This document shows, piece by piece, positions 1 through 7,760 of a DNA stretch of 64,000 bases; position 1 is the first letter of the stretch; each line of letters begins with the position of its first letter. The DNA is from an uncultured Christensenella sp. GTDB taxonomy: Bacteria > Bacillota > Clostridia > Christensenellales > Borkfalkiaceae. Where the stretch lies: NCBI GenBank assembly GCA_910577555.1, contig CAJTLF010000001.1:62001-126000 (forward strand). Reading direction: 5' to 3'. Below the pieces are notes generated by a model that was given only the letters and a program-made list of their open reading frames with translations, searched no databases and was not told where the DNA came from. The position numbers were made by a program, and so were the translations under genes.

Positions 1-651
1 CTGCAATTTTGATACATCTTTCAATTGTTGACGTCTATTATTTTCTTGCTTTTTAATGCCAGTCTTGGGAGACACTTCATGTGACAGAGAAATAAAATCT
101 GCACGTTGTTGAGTTAAAGAACGATGAATTGCGGCTCTTGGGCTCATATGATACATAGGAAATAATTTTACTCCATGCCATGGTACCAAAGTTGCAACAT
201 CATTTCTTAACTCATAATTGTGACTTTCAATATTGTTTAACGCTTCTAATGCTCTCCCACCTAATGTTACTATTACTTCAGGCTTAATTAATTCTAGAAT
301 CATTTCCAAATAGTAGCTGCAATTGCTTATTTCCTCATGCGTGGGGGTAGAATTATTGCCGTTATCATCTTGAGGATTACACAGGATTGCATTAGTAATA
401 AAAATATCATCTCTACTCCAGCCAATGTTTGCTAAAAGCGTTTCAAAATTATTGCCTGTAACATCACCATATAAAGGTATACCTGTACATTCCGCACCTA
501 AGCGTCCGGGTGCTTCAGCAATAAACACAACCTTTGAACTAATATTACCATTTAAAACGGATAATACCTTTTTCCGATTGCACATTCTTTGACATATATT
601 ACATCTTGCGACAGAAGATAACAAACTATTGAAATAATCTAATTTATTCAT
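1..651 (-). CDS. Family-4-type uracil-DNA glycosylase, 3' end outside the window
   Basis: Removes uracil or a related damaged base from DNA. The 217 visible codons show a family-4 [4Fe-4S] layout: paired cysteines at C17/C20, the active-site loop FIAEAPGR (43-50), then GIPLYGD and two further cysteines (C91 in NAILCNP, C111). A late HMSPRAAIH segment resembles the HPS motif of the family. The ATG overlaps the stop of the upstream radical SAM gene in the string ATGAATAA, so the two are probably translated together. The C-terminus lies beyond the left edge. The family is clear; the role is not. It may be ordinary repair or part of a three-gene cassette with the HNH nuclease and radical SAM protein. 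Confidence 0.85.
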   Translation of the reverse strand, partial: MNKLDYFNSLLSSVARCNICQRMCNRKKVLSVLNGNISSKVVFIAEAPGRLGAECTGIPLYGDVTGNNFETLLANIGWSRDDIFITNAILCNPQDDNGNNSTPTHEEISNCSYYLEMILELIKPEVIVTLGGRALEALNNIESHNYELRNDVATLVPWHGVKLFPMYHMSPRAAIHRSLTQQRADFISLSHEVSPKTGIKKQENNRRQQLKDVSKLQ

Positions 652-1678
652 ATTGTTCTCCTAACTTAAAGCAAGCAGGATCCTTTCCTGAATCCAATGA
701 ACCCGAGCTCAGAAATTTTTGTGCTAAACAGCCAGATAAACATTTATGATATAAATTGCAGTTATAACATTCGCTTTTTTCTCTATTTTCCAAATGCTTT
801 CTTACCTTATTTAAGTAAGAAGAATTATTCCAGCAATCCTTTAAAGTTGAATTCGTCAATGTATTATCTTTTACTTCTTCTGTAATTTGACTAGCTTTAA
901 TTTGTTTAAAAGCGTCACAAGGATATATAGTTAAATCCGGTGCAATTATCATTCGATTAATTGCGGCTAAACATTTAGGATTATCGTTGAGTAGCAAGAC
1001 ATTAAATGGTGAGCCTGTACGGATATTAAAACCATTTAGCCTTATTTGTTTAATTATTTTAATTAATTCTTTATTCTGTTTATGCGTAAGAGTGTCTTTA
1101 TCCTTTATTAAGTTACCTCTCCCTTGTGGCACAAACCGCAAAACGCTTACAGTCTCAACACCAATAGATTTAGCCAGTTCTACAATATCAATAAGTTTTC
1201 TATAGTTTGAAGCCAACGCGACAAAATGAATTTCTGGAGTAATTTTATTTCGTCTACAGATACTTATGGCTTCCATCGTCTTTTTAAAACTGTCTCGTTG
1301 TCTTGTAACTCGAATGTGCTCTTGTTCAATAGGAGAGTATACGCTAAATATAGCCTTATTTAATCCTGCACATGATAAACCCGATATAATACTTTCTATG
1401 TTATCACAATTGCCGGATGTATAAATTGCACTTTTTATTCCATATTTGTTGCAAAGACTTATACAGTTAGAAAGGCCAGACCAAATTAAAGGTTCGCCGC
1501 CAGAAAAAGCTATTTCCTTAACGCCCATTTCGATAGCTTGATGAATTATATCTAAACACTTATCTTCCGAAATATTCAACTCATTGCTTGCTCCTGCGTT
1601 ACTTGAACAATGAACACAAGATAAAGGACAATTGTATGTAACTTCTATTTTCAATTCTTCTAAAGTGTATTTATTCAT
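644..1678 (-). CDS. Radical SAM protein with SPASM-like C-terminus
   Basis: Predicted AdoMet-cleaving iron-sulphur enzyme. The cluster motif is C17-x3-C21-x2-C24 (CPLSCVHC), followed by a GGEPL AdoMet-binding motif near residue 60. The last 45 residues hold a cysteine cluster (CYNCNLYHKC, SGC, PACF) like the auxiliary-cluster SPASM domain of peptide-modifying enzymes. No small precursor peptide is visible nearby, so the substrate is unknown. The gene sits between an HNH nuclease gene and a uracil glycosylase gene and overlaps both by the same eight bases, so the three products probably work together. A role in modifying the HNH protein or a nucleic acid is only a guess. The radical SAM call is firm; the SPASM call is good. 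Confidence 0.85.
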   Translation of the reverse strand: MNKYTLEELKIEVTYNCPLSCVHCSSNAGASNELNISEDKCLDIIHQAIEMGVKEIAFSGGEPLIWSGLSNCISLCNKYGIKSAIYTSGNCDNIESIISGLSCAGLNKAIFSVYSPIEQEHIRVTRQRDSFKKTMEAISICRRNKITPEIHFVALASNYRKLIDIVELAKSIGVETVSVLRFVPQGRGNLIKDKDTLTHKQNKELIKIIKQIRLNGFNIRTGSPFNVLLLNDNPKCLAAINRMIIAPDLTIYPCDAFKQIKASQITEEVKDNTLTNSTLKDCWNNSSYLNKVRKHLENREKSECYNCNLYHKCLSGCLAQKFLSSGSLDSGKDPACFKLGEQYE

Positions 1679-2423
1679 AATCGTTATTTAAAATCTTTGT
1701 AGCAATGTCGTACAATTTGCTTTTATCTTTGTCTACATATGCATGTGAAGACATGCAAGTTATAGAACCCAACAATGAGTCTGTTTCATTGCAAATGTAT
1801 TTTAAGAGTTCGCACAATCCCCAGTAATTTCCAAAGGCTCTTTGCCGAAAATCATGATTCCTATATACCGCTAGTAAGCTTACAATTCTATTCCCTTCAT
1901 TTGATTCAATTTGAACTGTTATATAATTGAGGCACGGAGCGCCCATCGTCCTATTTGAATCCGTACCTATTTGAGGAACAAATATTATATTTGACGCCCT
2001 ATGATTATGGTTTCGTCCATTTATATGGTCAATTATATTTCCCAATTGATCGTAATTGCGTCCATCACTTGTCCTATAATTGATCATTCGTTCAAAATAT
2101 GTACCCCAATTGCTATGTGGCATTTTTCTAGTATTATTATAAAATATATTATACCATTTATAAAACTTATTTCTATCCCCTTTATTTACTTTTTTGTAAA
2201 TTCTTTGAGGAAAAATAGTATGTAAAACCTGTTTAGGAAGAATTAAACTTTTTAATTTCGCAAAATCAGTTAATTTTTTGATAGCTTTTTTATTTTCAAA
2301 ATTAGGTTTTTTGATAGTAACAACCAAATCCCACATATCCCATGAATTGCTTTTTAATGCGCAAAGTGCCTTTGCCCAAGCCAATGAAAAATCTTCTTCA
2401 ATTATAACTTTTGGTTCATTCAT
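1671..2423 (-). CDS. HNH endonuclease-like protein
   Basis: A 250-residue protein whose middle carries an HNH_3-type core: IDHINGRNHNHRASNI (about residues 132-147) followed by the FVPQ strand, as in phage homing-type nucleases. The N-terminal 120 residues and C-terminal 90 residues are not recognised. It is the first gene of a leftward trio, and its stop overlaps the next ATG in ATGAATAA. DNA cleavage is expected from the motif. Whether it acts on its own gene locus (homing) or as an effector of the cassette cannot be told. The translational coupling to a radical SAM enzyme argues for a multi-gene function rather than a solitary homing nuclease. Confidence 0.75.
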   Translation of the reverse strand: MNEPKVIIEEDFSLAWAKALCALKSNSWDMWDLVVTIKKPNFENKKAIKKLTDFAKLKSLILPKQVLHTIFPQRIYKKVNKGDRNKFYKWYNIFYNNTRKMPHSNWGTYFERMINYRTSDGRNYDQLGNIIDHINGRNHNHRASNIIFVPQIGTDSNRTMGAPCLNYITVQIESNEGNRIVSLLAVYRNHDFRQRAFGNYWGLCELLKYICNETDSLLGSITCMSSHAYVDKDKSKLYDIATKILNNDYE

Positions 2424-2500
2424 AAAAGTCCACCTCTATCATAAATCACTACATATATTAGACAATAATTTTAGCTTGTTTGTGACATTATTCGACAATA

Positions 2501-3142
2501 TTATTCCTCAATCAAATCTTCCATAGAACAGCCAAGAGATTTTGCTAAACGGTAAAGTGAATCAGACTGCGCTTTATTTATATCCTTATTCCTCTGCTCA
2601 TACATCTGAATACACCGCAAGCTAACTCCAGACATTTCTGCAAGCTCTCTCTGGGAACAACCGTAAGCTGTTCTTATGCGCTTCAAGTTAGTTTCGGGAT
2701 AAAATGCCCTTACCTTTTCATCAAGCACGGAAGCAAATTTTTCTACACTCGCCTCGTGCAAAGTCGGGTAAAACTCCAACATATTCTTGTACGAAACAGC
2801 TTTAAAAATATCGGCATATCTCCTTGACGACCACCATTGATAATAGCACACCGCCCAACCACACCAATACTGCACACTACGACTAGACTTCTCACTCGGC
2901 TCGACTGATAATTCTTTACCTGTAATTTCATATACACATCCTATGGCAATTTCTATACCGCTCTTTCCGGAGATATAGCTTGCCTCGCCATTCTCAATTT
3001 TCTTACAAGCTGTGCTAGCAACAAACATTTTAACAAACTCAGTACCGTCGATTTTACAATCGTTTATAGCATAGTCAAAAGCGTCGCCCATTTTATCCAT
3101 AAACCTATTAAGTTGTGTTTCAGAATAAGGCTTTGGTTCCAT
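2501..3142 (-). CDS. Xre-family DNA-binding protein with a large N-terminal domain
   Basis: The C-terminal 60 residues form an Xre helix-turn-helix (SQRELAEMSGVSLRCIQMYEQ) ending SMEDLIEE. The N-terminal 150 residues, rich in Trp and Tyr (YWCGWAVCYYQWWSS), resemble the helical domain of Clostridia regulators that sit beside DUF3791/DUF3990 toxin-like genes. I see no such partner here. I chose the ATG at MEPKPYSE because a 17-spaced TTGACG/TATAAT promoter ends seven bases upstream of it. Longer starts would lie inside the promoter. No ribosome site is present, so the message is probably leaderless. Likely an orphan antitoxin or an autoregulator of the island. Confidence 0.75.
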   Translation of the reverse strand: MEPKPYSETQLNRFMDKMGDAFDYAINDCKIDGTEFVKMFVASTACKKIENGEASYISGKSGIEIAIGCVYEITGKELSVEPSEKSSRSVQYWCGWAVCYYQWWSSRRYADIFKAVSYKNMLEFYPTLHEASVEKFASVLDEKVRAFYPETNLKRIRTAYGCSQRELAEMSGVSLRCIQMYEQRNKDINKAQSDSLYRLAKSLGCSMEDLIEE

Positions 3143-3149
3143 AAAAAAC

Positions 3150-3178
3150 ATTATATCACATTGCAGACTATCCGTCAA
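3150..3178 (-). promoter_or_regulatory. Promoter of the Xre gene, leaderless type
   Basis: Reading leftward: TTGACG, a 17-base spacer, then TATAAT. The gene's ATG begins seven bases after the -10 box, so transcription should start at or next to the start codon. Confidence 0.7.
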
Positions 3179-3210
3179 TATTAAGCCATAAATTTATATC
3201 ACCATAGTGA

Positions 3211-3300
3211 TACAAAAGCGGGTTTCCCGCTTATTTCGAGCGAGCGAAGCGAACGGGTCGAAAATACCACTTTGTGGCATTTTCCTTATCCTGCTTAGGA
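3211..3300. other. oriT-like region of region A
   Basis: Contains hairpin AAGCGGG-TTT-CCCGCTT, then CCAC-TTT-GTGG, then TTCCTTATCCTGCTT. The core TATCCTG(C) matches the nick consensus of IncP-type origins of transfer. The same 15 bases occur once more in the window, next to the MobL relaxase operon near 36.86 kb. No relaxase gene is adjacent here, so the site may be used in trans by a co-resident conjugative element. Confidence 0.5.
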
Positions 3301-3399
3301 TATATTTATTACGTCCCATTTTGTCATAACTCTTATTAAACATTTTTTATGAGAAATACCGTCCGCAAAAAGCAGACGGCATTAAACTTTAATTTTTTA

Positions 3400-3939
3400 T
3401 TATAAAAAGTCTTCGGGAAAGCCGAGGAATTTATCGGCATCGGCGGTTATTTCTATTTCAACCTGCCTACATTCTTGCGAATAGAAATCTTTCAACTTTT
3501 CGTCATTGATAATAATTGTCTGATTACTGCTACCGCGCAAAAGTAAATTCGTGTCTCGAAGCTCTTCTTTATATCTTCCACAAATAACGACGGCTGACTT
3601 ATTCACGATCTGCTTTTGCCATTCGTTTAGTTCGTTCAATTCATATCCGGTAAAAAGAACTATATCAAGCTTATACTTTAAAACTTCCTCTGTAAACGCC
3701 AACAACTCTTCGCCCTGTTGTAACGGTTCCCCGCCTATTAAAGTTACACCCGTCAATTTGCCAAATGCACTTATTGCTTCAATTAACTGCTCTACGGTGT
3801 AATATTTACCGACGGACTTATTCCACATATACTCGTTTATGCAACCTTTACAATGTAGAGTACACCCCGAAAACCATATAACCGCACGTTGTCCGTGTCC
3901 GTATATTTTACTTTTTTCTATTGCATAGACAGTAAGCAT
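3400..3939 (-). CDS. NrdG-like radical SAM protein of the CARF/Ycf46 operon
   Basis: Short radical SAM protein of the anaerobic ribonucleotide-reductase-activase type: cluster motif CTLHCKGC (C-x3-C-x2-C) near residue 28 and GGEPL near residue 70, about 179 residues long. No anaerobic reductase gene (nrdD) is present, and this is the last gene of a ten-gene operon with AAA and helicase partners. It is therefore more likely a dedicated activase of this system than a housekeeping NrdG. Its ATG overlaps the preceding stop as TGATG; a TTG one codon upstream is possible but has no support. The substrate, perhaps a glycyl-radical or other partner protein, is unknown. Confidence 0.8.
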   Translation of the reverse strand: MLTVYAIEKSKIYGHGQRAVIWFSGCTLHCKGCINEYMWNKSVGKYYTVEQLIEAISAFGKLTGVTLIGGEPLQQGEELLAFTEEVLKYKLDIVLFTGYELNELNEWQKQIVNKSAVVICGRYKEELRDTNLLLRGSSNQTIIINDEKLKDFYSQECRQVEIEITADADKFLGFPEDFL

Positions 3940-4439
3940 CAATAAAGTCTTTTTATAAGTTTTAATTTAACGGTGCCGTTTTCAGTTCTCTCTTCAACGG
4001 AATAACCCATTGTTTTCGCCTTCGTGATAATTGCCTGTTTTTTAGCTTCTACAAAATTCTGCCGTTCAAGTTCAAGCTTCTTTCTTTCGTAATCAAGCCG
4101 TTCCTCTTCGCGCTTTAACTGCCGTACGCGGTACGCTTCCGCTTCCTCTTTTGCCCTCTCCTGTTCAAGCCTGTTTCTTTCAATCTCCTGAACTCTCAAC
4201 TGTGCTTCGATTTCCGAAAGCTTGCCGTTCACTTTTTCAAACAGCGATAACGCCACTGAATTCCTCTCGGATATACGCATATATGCAAGCTCGTCGCCGA
4301 GTATTATACTTAACCCGTTCACTATTATTTCGGACTGCATTCTCTTGTATTCGTAACCCGAAAGTTCGATTGCAGTGCATAAATTATCTATCGACTTGGT
4401 ACAGAATTTTTTGGTCAAAACCGATATATGTGAACTCAT
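3939..4439 (-). CDS. DUF1257 (Ycf35-like) protein with a long coiled coil
   Basis: The N-terminus (MSSHISVLTKKF, then LCTAIELSGYEYK) resembles DUF1257/Ycf35 proteins, which are encoded beside Ycf46 ATPases and DUF2997 proteins in many bacteria and in algal plastids. Residues 75-140 are a strongly charged coiled coil (repeated E-R-x-R-x-E blocks), followed by a short C-terminal strand region. The biochemical function of the family is not established. The ATG overlaps the upstream DUF2997 stop as ATGA, so the two are probably made in fixed ratio. The co-occurrence with Ycf46 and DUF2997 supports the family call. Confidence 0.7.
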   Translation of the reverse strand: MSSHISVLTKKFCTKSIDNLCTAIELSGYEYKRMQSEIIVNGLSIILGDELAYMRISERNSVALSLFEKVNGKLSEIEAQLRVQEIERNRLEQERAKEEAEAYRVRQLKREEERLDYERKKLELERQNFVEAKKQAIITKAKTMGYSVEERTENGTVKLKLIKRLY

Positions 4440-4648
4440 TTTTTTGTACCTCGCAATTTATCAACCGCAATAACCTCTTCCTCTTCGGATTTGTAATAAT
4501 CGTTCTTTTTGTCAACGTTTTCTATAACGAATTCTTCCTTCAACAAATTGCGCAGTTCGCTCTCGCAGACCTTGCCTTTAAAGCCGAAGGTTTCCGCTTC
4601 AAGCCCACCCGCTTCGTCTATTGAAATTTCTATCGTGAGTTCTTTCAT
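4436..4648 (-). CDS. DUF2997 family small protein
   Basis: A 70-residue acidic protein. The segment ELTIEISIDEAGGLEAETFG followed by FKGKVCESEL matches the DUF2997 pattern of a beta hairpin ending in a G-F-x-G-K-x-C motif. Function is unknown; the family travels with DUF1257 and Ycf46. I prefer ATG at 4648 because GGAG lies five bases upstream. A GTG two codons earlier would overlap the previous stop as GTGA and is also possible. The acidic tail (KSEEEEVIAVDK) could bind a basic partner. Confidence 0.7.
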   Translation of the reverse strand: MKELTIEISIDEAGGLEAETFGFKGKVCESELRNLLKEEFVIENVDKKNDYYKSEEEEVIAVDKLRGTKK

Positions 4649-4650
4649 AA

Positions 4651-6183
4651 TCACTCCGTAATATACAATACGTTTGTATTTTCAATCCCCGCCGCCTTCA
4701 TTTCCTGCATTGCAGACGAAAGTTTTTCCGCGGATGTTAAAACGTATTCGTACTTATCTTTATTCTGATACAGCTTTCCATTAACGGGAATATCCATTTT
4801 TAAAGTTAAGGCAGTAATCGGCTGAACGCTTACTTTTTTCTTCTTGGCAGTAACCTCGCTTAACGCCTCGTCCACATCCTCATCACCGTGGTTGTTTATA
4901 AGCTTTACCGCTTCGTTAACGGCAGTTACCGCATTGATATAAGCCTCTCTCGTAAAAATTCCGTCTGCGTTAATTGCGTACTTTTCAATCTTCTTTTCAA
5001 GCTTTAATTGCTTTGCCGAAGACAGTACTTCATTCCACTTTTTATTGAGCACTGCACGCACCTTGTCAAATTCGGAATAAATTTCAGCAGGCCCCACCAT
5101 AGAACGTTTTGCAATTTCAATTTCAATATCGTACGTAATGCACACCGCATTTTTTTCTGTTTTAAAAATATCGAGATATTTATCTTCAAGTCTTGTTTCA
5201 AGCGTTTCCGCATCCATTTTCTCGTATTCAGCGGCCATTCGCAAATCGGTAGTAATTTTTCTCTGCTCCTCCGCATCTTCTAAAACGGTCAAAGCGTTTC
5301 CGTCGCAGGATAATACGTCTGCGTTTGCTAGCTCGGCAATTGTTTTATGCTTGAAAAATTTATAGGCTTTGCCAACCGCTAATTCTCCGCACTTGACGGC
5401 AAATAGTCTGCCGCGACCGCTTTCCGGTAAAGTGCGGTATTTTTCAATATCGAAATTAAGAATATATGTATCCATTCCGTCGAAAGCCAACGAACAAGGT
5501 AAATCTTTTGCAAGCAAAATATTTTCGTTTGCCGTTCGTTTTAAAGAATCCGCATTTACCTGTGCATTTTTAATTATAACCTTACCTACGTCAATGTTGG
5601 CTTTCTTCGTATATGCAATGACTTTGGCTCTGCTTATTAGTTTTTCCACGTCGGTCGCGTCGCCGAACGCTTCGTCGAGCAATACACTATCGTTGCCATA
5701 AATCGGTGGCACATCAAAAGTAACTTCCGCGCACGGTCTTTTTCTGTCGATAAATTCCTCTTGCCCGTTTTCCCAGAATTCTTTTAAGAATATCTGCTGT
5801 ATTATTTCTACCGTCTTATCGTCCTTAACGATATAGCCATTGAATTTTTCGTCAAAGAAGAATAGCTTTTTACCGTCCACTATGGCGTAATTGCCCTTAA
5901 TTCCGTCAACTTCTCTTGCTATAATTTCATTTTTTAATTTCTGGTAGCTCGCTTCTTCAATTTTCGGAACTATAACGTACTTTCGCGCTTTTACTTCACA
6001 AAGCATTTGAGCTATAACGTTTGTCATGCCATTTTCAAGCACGATACAAACCTTTTCCTTTGCGCATGTAAATGCTTCCCTCAAAGCCGACTCGGTATTA
6101 GTTAGTTTGCCGTTACTTTCCGCAACGAACACATTGCGCATCAATACATCTTTAAATGATTTTTTTAACTTCAACGTCTTCAT
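4651..6183 (-). CDS. Unrecognised 510-residue protein of the CARF/Ycf46 operon
   Basis: I do not recognise a family. The first 80 residues (SALREAFTCAKEKVCIVLEN, then a run of hydrophobic strands) have the feel of an alpha/beta or phospholipase-D-like domain but lack an HKD motif. Residues 330-450 are helical and charged, with long Lys/Glu stretches. No signal peptide or membrane segment is seen. It has a very strong ribosome site (GGAGGGGG) and overlaps the preceding gene by ATGA, so it is likely abundant and made together with the 526-residue protein. It is probably a structural or effector subunit of the system. Confidence 0.6.
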   Translation of the reverse strand: MKTLKLKKSFKDVLMRNVFVAESNGKLTNTESALREAFTCAKEKVCIVLENGMTNVIAQMLCEVKARKYVIVPKIEEASYQKLKNEIIAREVDGIKGNYAIVDGKKLFFFDEKFNGYIVKDDKTVEIIQQIFLKEFWENGQEEFIDRKRPCAEVTFDVPPIYGNDSVLLDEAFGDATDVEKLISRAKVIAYTKKANIDVGKVIIKNAQVNADSLKRTANENILLAKDLPCSLAFDGMDTYILNFDIEKYRTLPESGRGRLFAVKCGELAVGKAYKFFKHKTIAELANADVLSCDGNALTVLEDAEEQRKITTDLRMAAEYEKMDAETLETRLEDKYLDIFKTEKNAVCITYDIEIEIAKRSMVGPAEIYSEFDKVRAVLNKKWNEVLSSAKQLKLEKKIEKYAINADGIFTREAYINAVTAVNEAVKLINNHGDEDVDEALSEVTAKKKKVSVQPITALTLKMDIPVNGKLYQNKDKYEYVLTSAEKLSSAMQEMKAAGIENTNVLYITE

Positions 6184-7760
6184 TTTACCCCCTCCATTGC
6201 GTCCTTAACGAGTGGAATTATTCCCTCGCTCTTTACGCTGACTATCGTCATTTCTTTTACGGAAGCCACCGTATTCTCGTCTATTCCGCTGTTTGGCGTT
6301 TGTCCGTCGATAAAGTCGTTTTCATAGCGGAATGCATCCAGTTCACCTGTCATTTTTACCCACTCAATATCGCCCGACTCTCTTTCGATTTTGTAATATC
6401 TGTCGTGGATTTTTTCGATGTCTTTGATTGACTTTTCCACAAATTCGATGTTTGGATTGTTTTTCAGCTTTTCGTAGAACTCTTTCGCCACATCGGCTTG
6501 TTCGAATTCAGAATTTTTTGCAGTGTACAAACGAAGCGGAACATTGTACTGTCTTTTCAAAGCGTCTGCAAATAAATTTATTGCTCTTGAAATTCTTGCA
6601 TTTTTGTACGCGAACTTTGTAAGCAAAGCGACTGATTTTACGGTATCATTGCCTACGATTTCTTTTACAAGCCCGTAAACAGATATTGCGCTGTTCGAAA
6701 AGTCTTTTGGCAATCTGATCTGATATTTCTGTTGAATGTTTTCCGGCATCATATCCATATAAGCACACAATCGTAGATACGCCGTCATGTTTATTTTAAA
6801 TGCTTTATCTATTAAATCCGAATAAATAGTTTGCGTATTTGAATTGATGTTGGGGCACTTTTCAAACAGCCCGTAAAACTCAGCGATAAGCGACGCAACC
6901 TCGCTATATCCGCAATACCTGTTCTGCGCCTTGGTGATAAGGTACTTTAGAAGAAGCTCCCTTGCAACGGATTCTTTTGATATGTTCAGCTTTATGCCAT
7001 TTATCGAATACGTGCCGTCGTTTGCGGTAACGTTGAACGAGCCCTTTGCAAACACCTCGGCAACGGCGTTTTCCAAAAGGGGATTATTTGTCAATTCGTT
7101 AATAAGCACAGTCTTGCGAAGTGTATTCAACCCGTAGTTTTCCAGTGTATCCTTTAACGCAACCAAAGCGTCCTCGCAAGAAACAAGTACAAATTCTTTG
7201 TTTTCAATAAATTTGGTTTTATCCCCTTCGCTGTCAACACATGCGTACTGCGCTTTCCCCTTTTCATAATCATAAATTATATCCAAGTCAACTTCTTCGG
7301 CGTTTGCACTTTTGTAAACCGTAGAATTGAACGAACAATTCTTATAGGCGCAATTTTTGTTAATCAAAACGTACGTATCCGTAAGTTGTATATCGTTTTT
7401 CAATTCAATATACGACCCTATATCTCTGTTGTCATATTCTTCTGCGCCGATAAGATAATTCTTATTTTCGCATTCGAGAATACTCAAAACAAATCTTCCG
7501 CATACGCCTTTCCATGCGTAACCGGTGCGGGCAATTTCTTGCCCTTTGGGAGTTATCTTACCATCGGCTATTAGCTGCTCCTCTTCAAATCTTGATTTTA
7601 AGCCTTTTGCAAACACGCCCAAGGAATTAAATACGACAACACCCGAGTTTTCAATCTCTCTCATAACGTTTGCAAGGGCTTTGTCTTCGGAATATTTTTC
7701 CATTTCACCCTGCACTATGTAGCGTTGAATTTTAGCTTTTTTTCGTGTAGTTAAAATCAT
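6180..7760 (-). CDS. Unrecognised 526-residue protein with a C-terminal HDR motif
   Basis: No full-length family is recognised. The C-terminal third contains VPLRLYTA (about 415) and IHDRYYKIE (H452). This pattern resembles the second half of phospholipase-D-like or related domains in conflict proteins, where H-D-R replaces H-K-D. The central part (residues 230-350) is alpha-helical. It overlaps the helicase stop by ATGA and is preceded by GGAGAGGG. The helicase upstream and the 510-residue protein downstream suggest one complex. Nuclease activity is conceivable but not shown by the sequence. Confidence 0.6.
   Translation of the reverse strand: MILTTRKKAKIQRYIVQGEMEKYSEDKALANVMREIENSGVVVFNSLGVFAKGLKSRFEEEQLIADGKITPKGQEIARTGYAWKGVCGRFVLSILECENKNYLIGAEEYDNRDIGSYIELKNDIQLTDTYVLINKNCAYKNCSFNSTVYKSANAEEVDLDIIYDYEKGKAQYACVDSEGDKTKFIENKEFVLVSCEDALVALKDTLENYGLNTLRKTVLINELTNNPLLENAVAEVFAKGSFNVTANDGTYSINGIKLNISKESVARELLLKYLITKAQNRYCGYSEVASLIAEFYGLFEKCPNINSNTQTIYSDLIDKAFKINMTAYLRLCAYMDMMPENIQQKYQIRLPKDFSNSAISVYGLVKEIVGNDTVKSVALLTKFAYKNARISRAINLFADALKRQYNVPLRLYTAKNSEFEQADVAKEFYEKLKNNPNIEFVEKSIKDIEKIHDRYYKIERESGDIEWVKMTGELDAFRYENDFIDGQTPNSGIDENTVASVKEMTIVSVKSEGIIPLVKDAMEGVK

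Noticed and set aside
3400..3939. Housekeeping nrdG
   Set aside because: No nrdD nearby and the gene is coupled to DUF1257 and the AAA operon.
7525..7722. Opposite-strand readings inside the 526- and 1113-residue genes (and likewise under VirB4, the adhesin and the primase fusion)
   Set aside because: They lack ribosome sites and conserved motifs and sit entirely inside well-supported genes.
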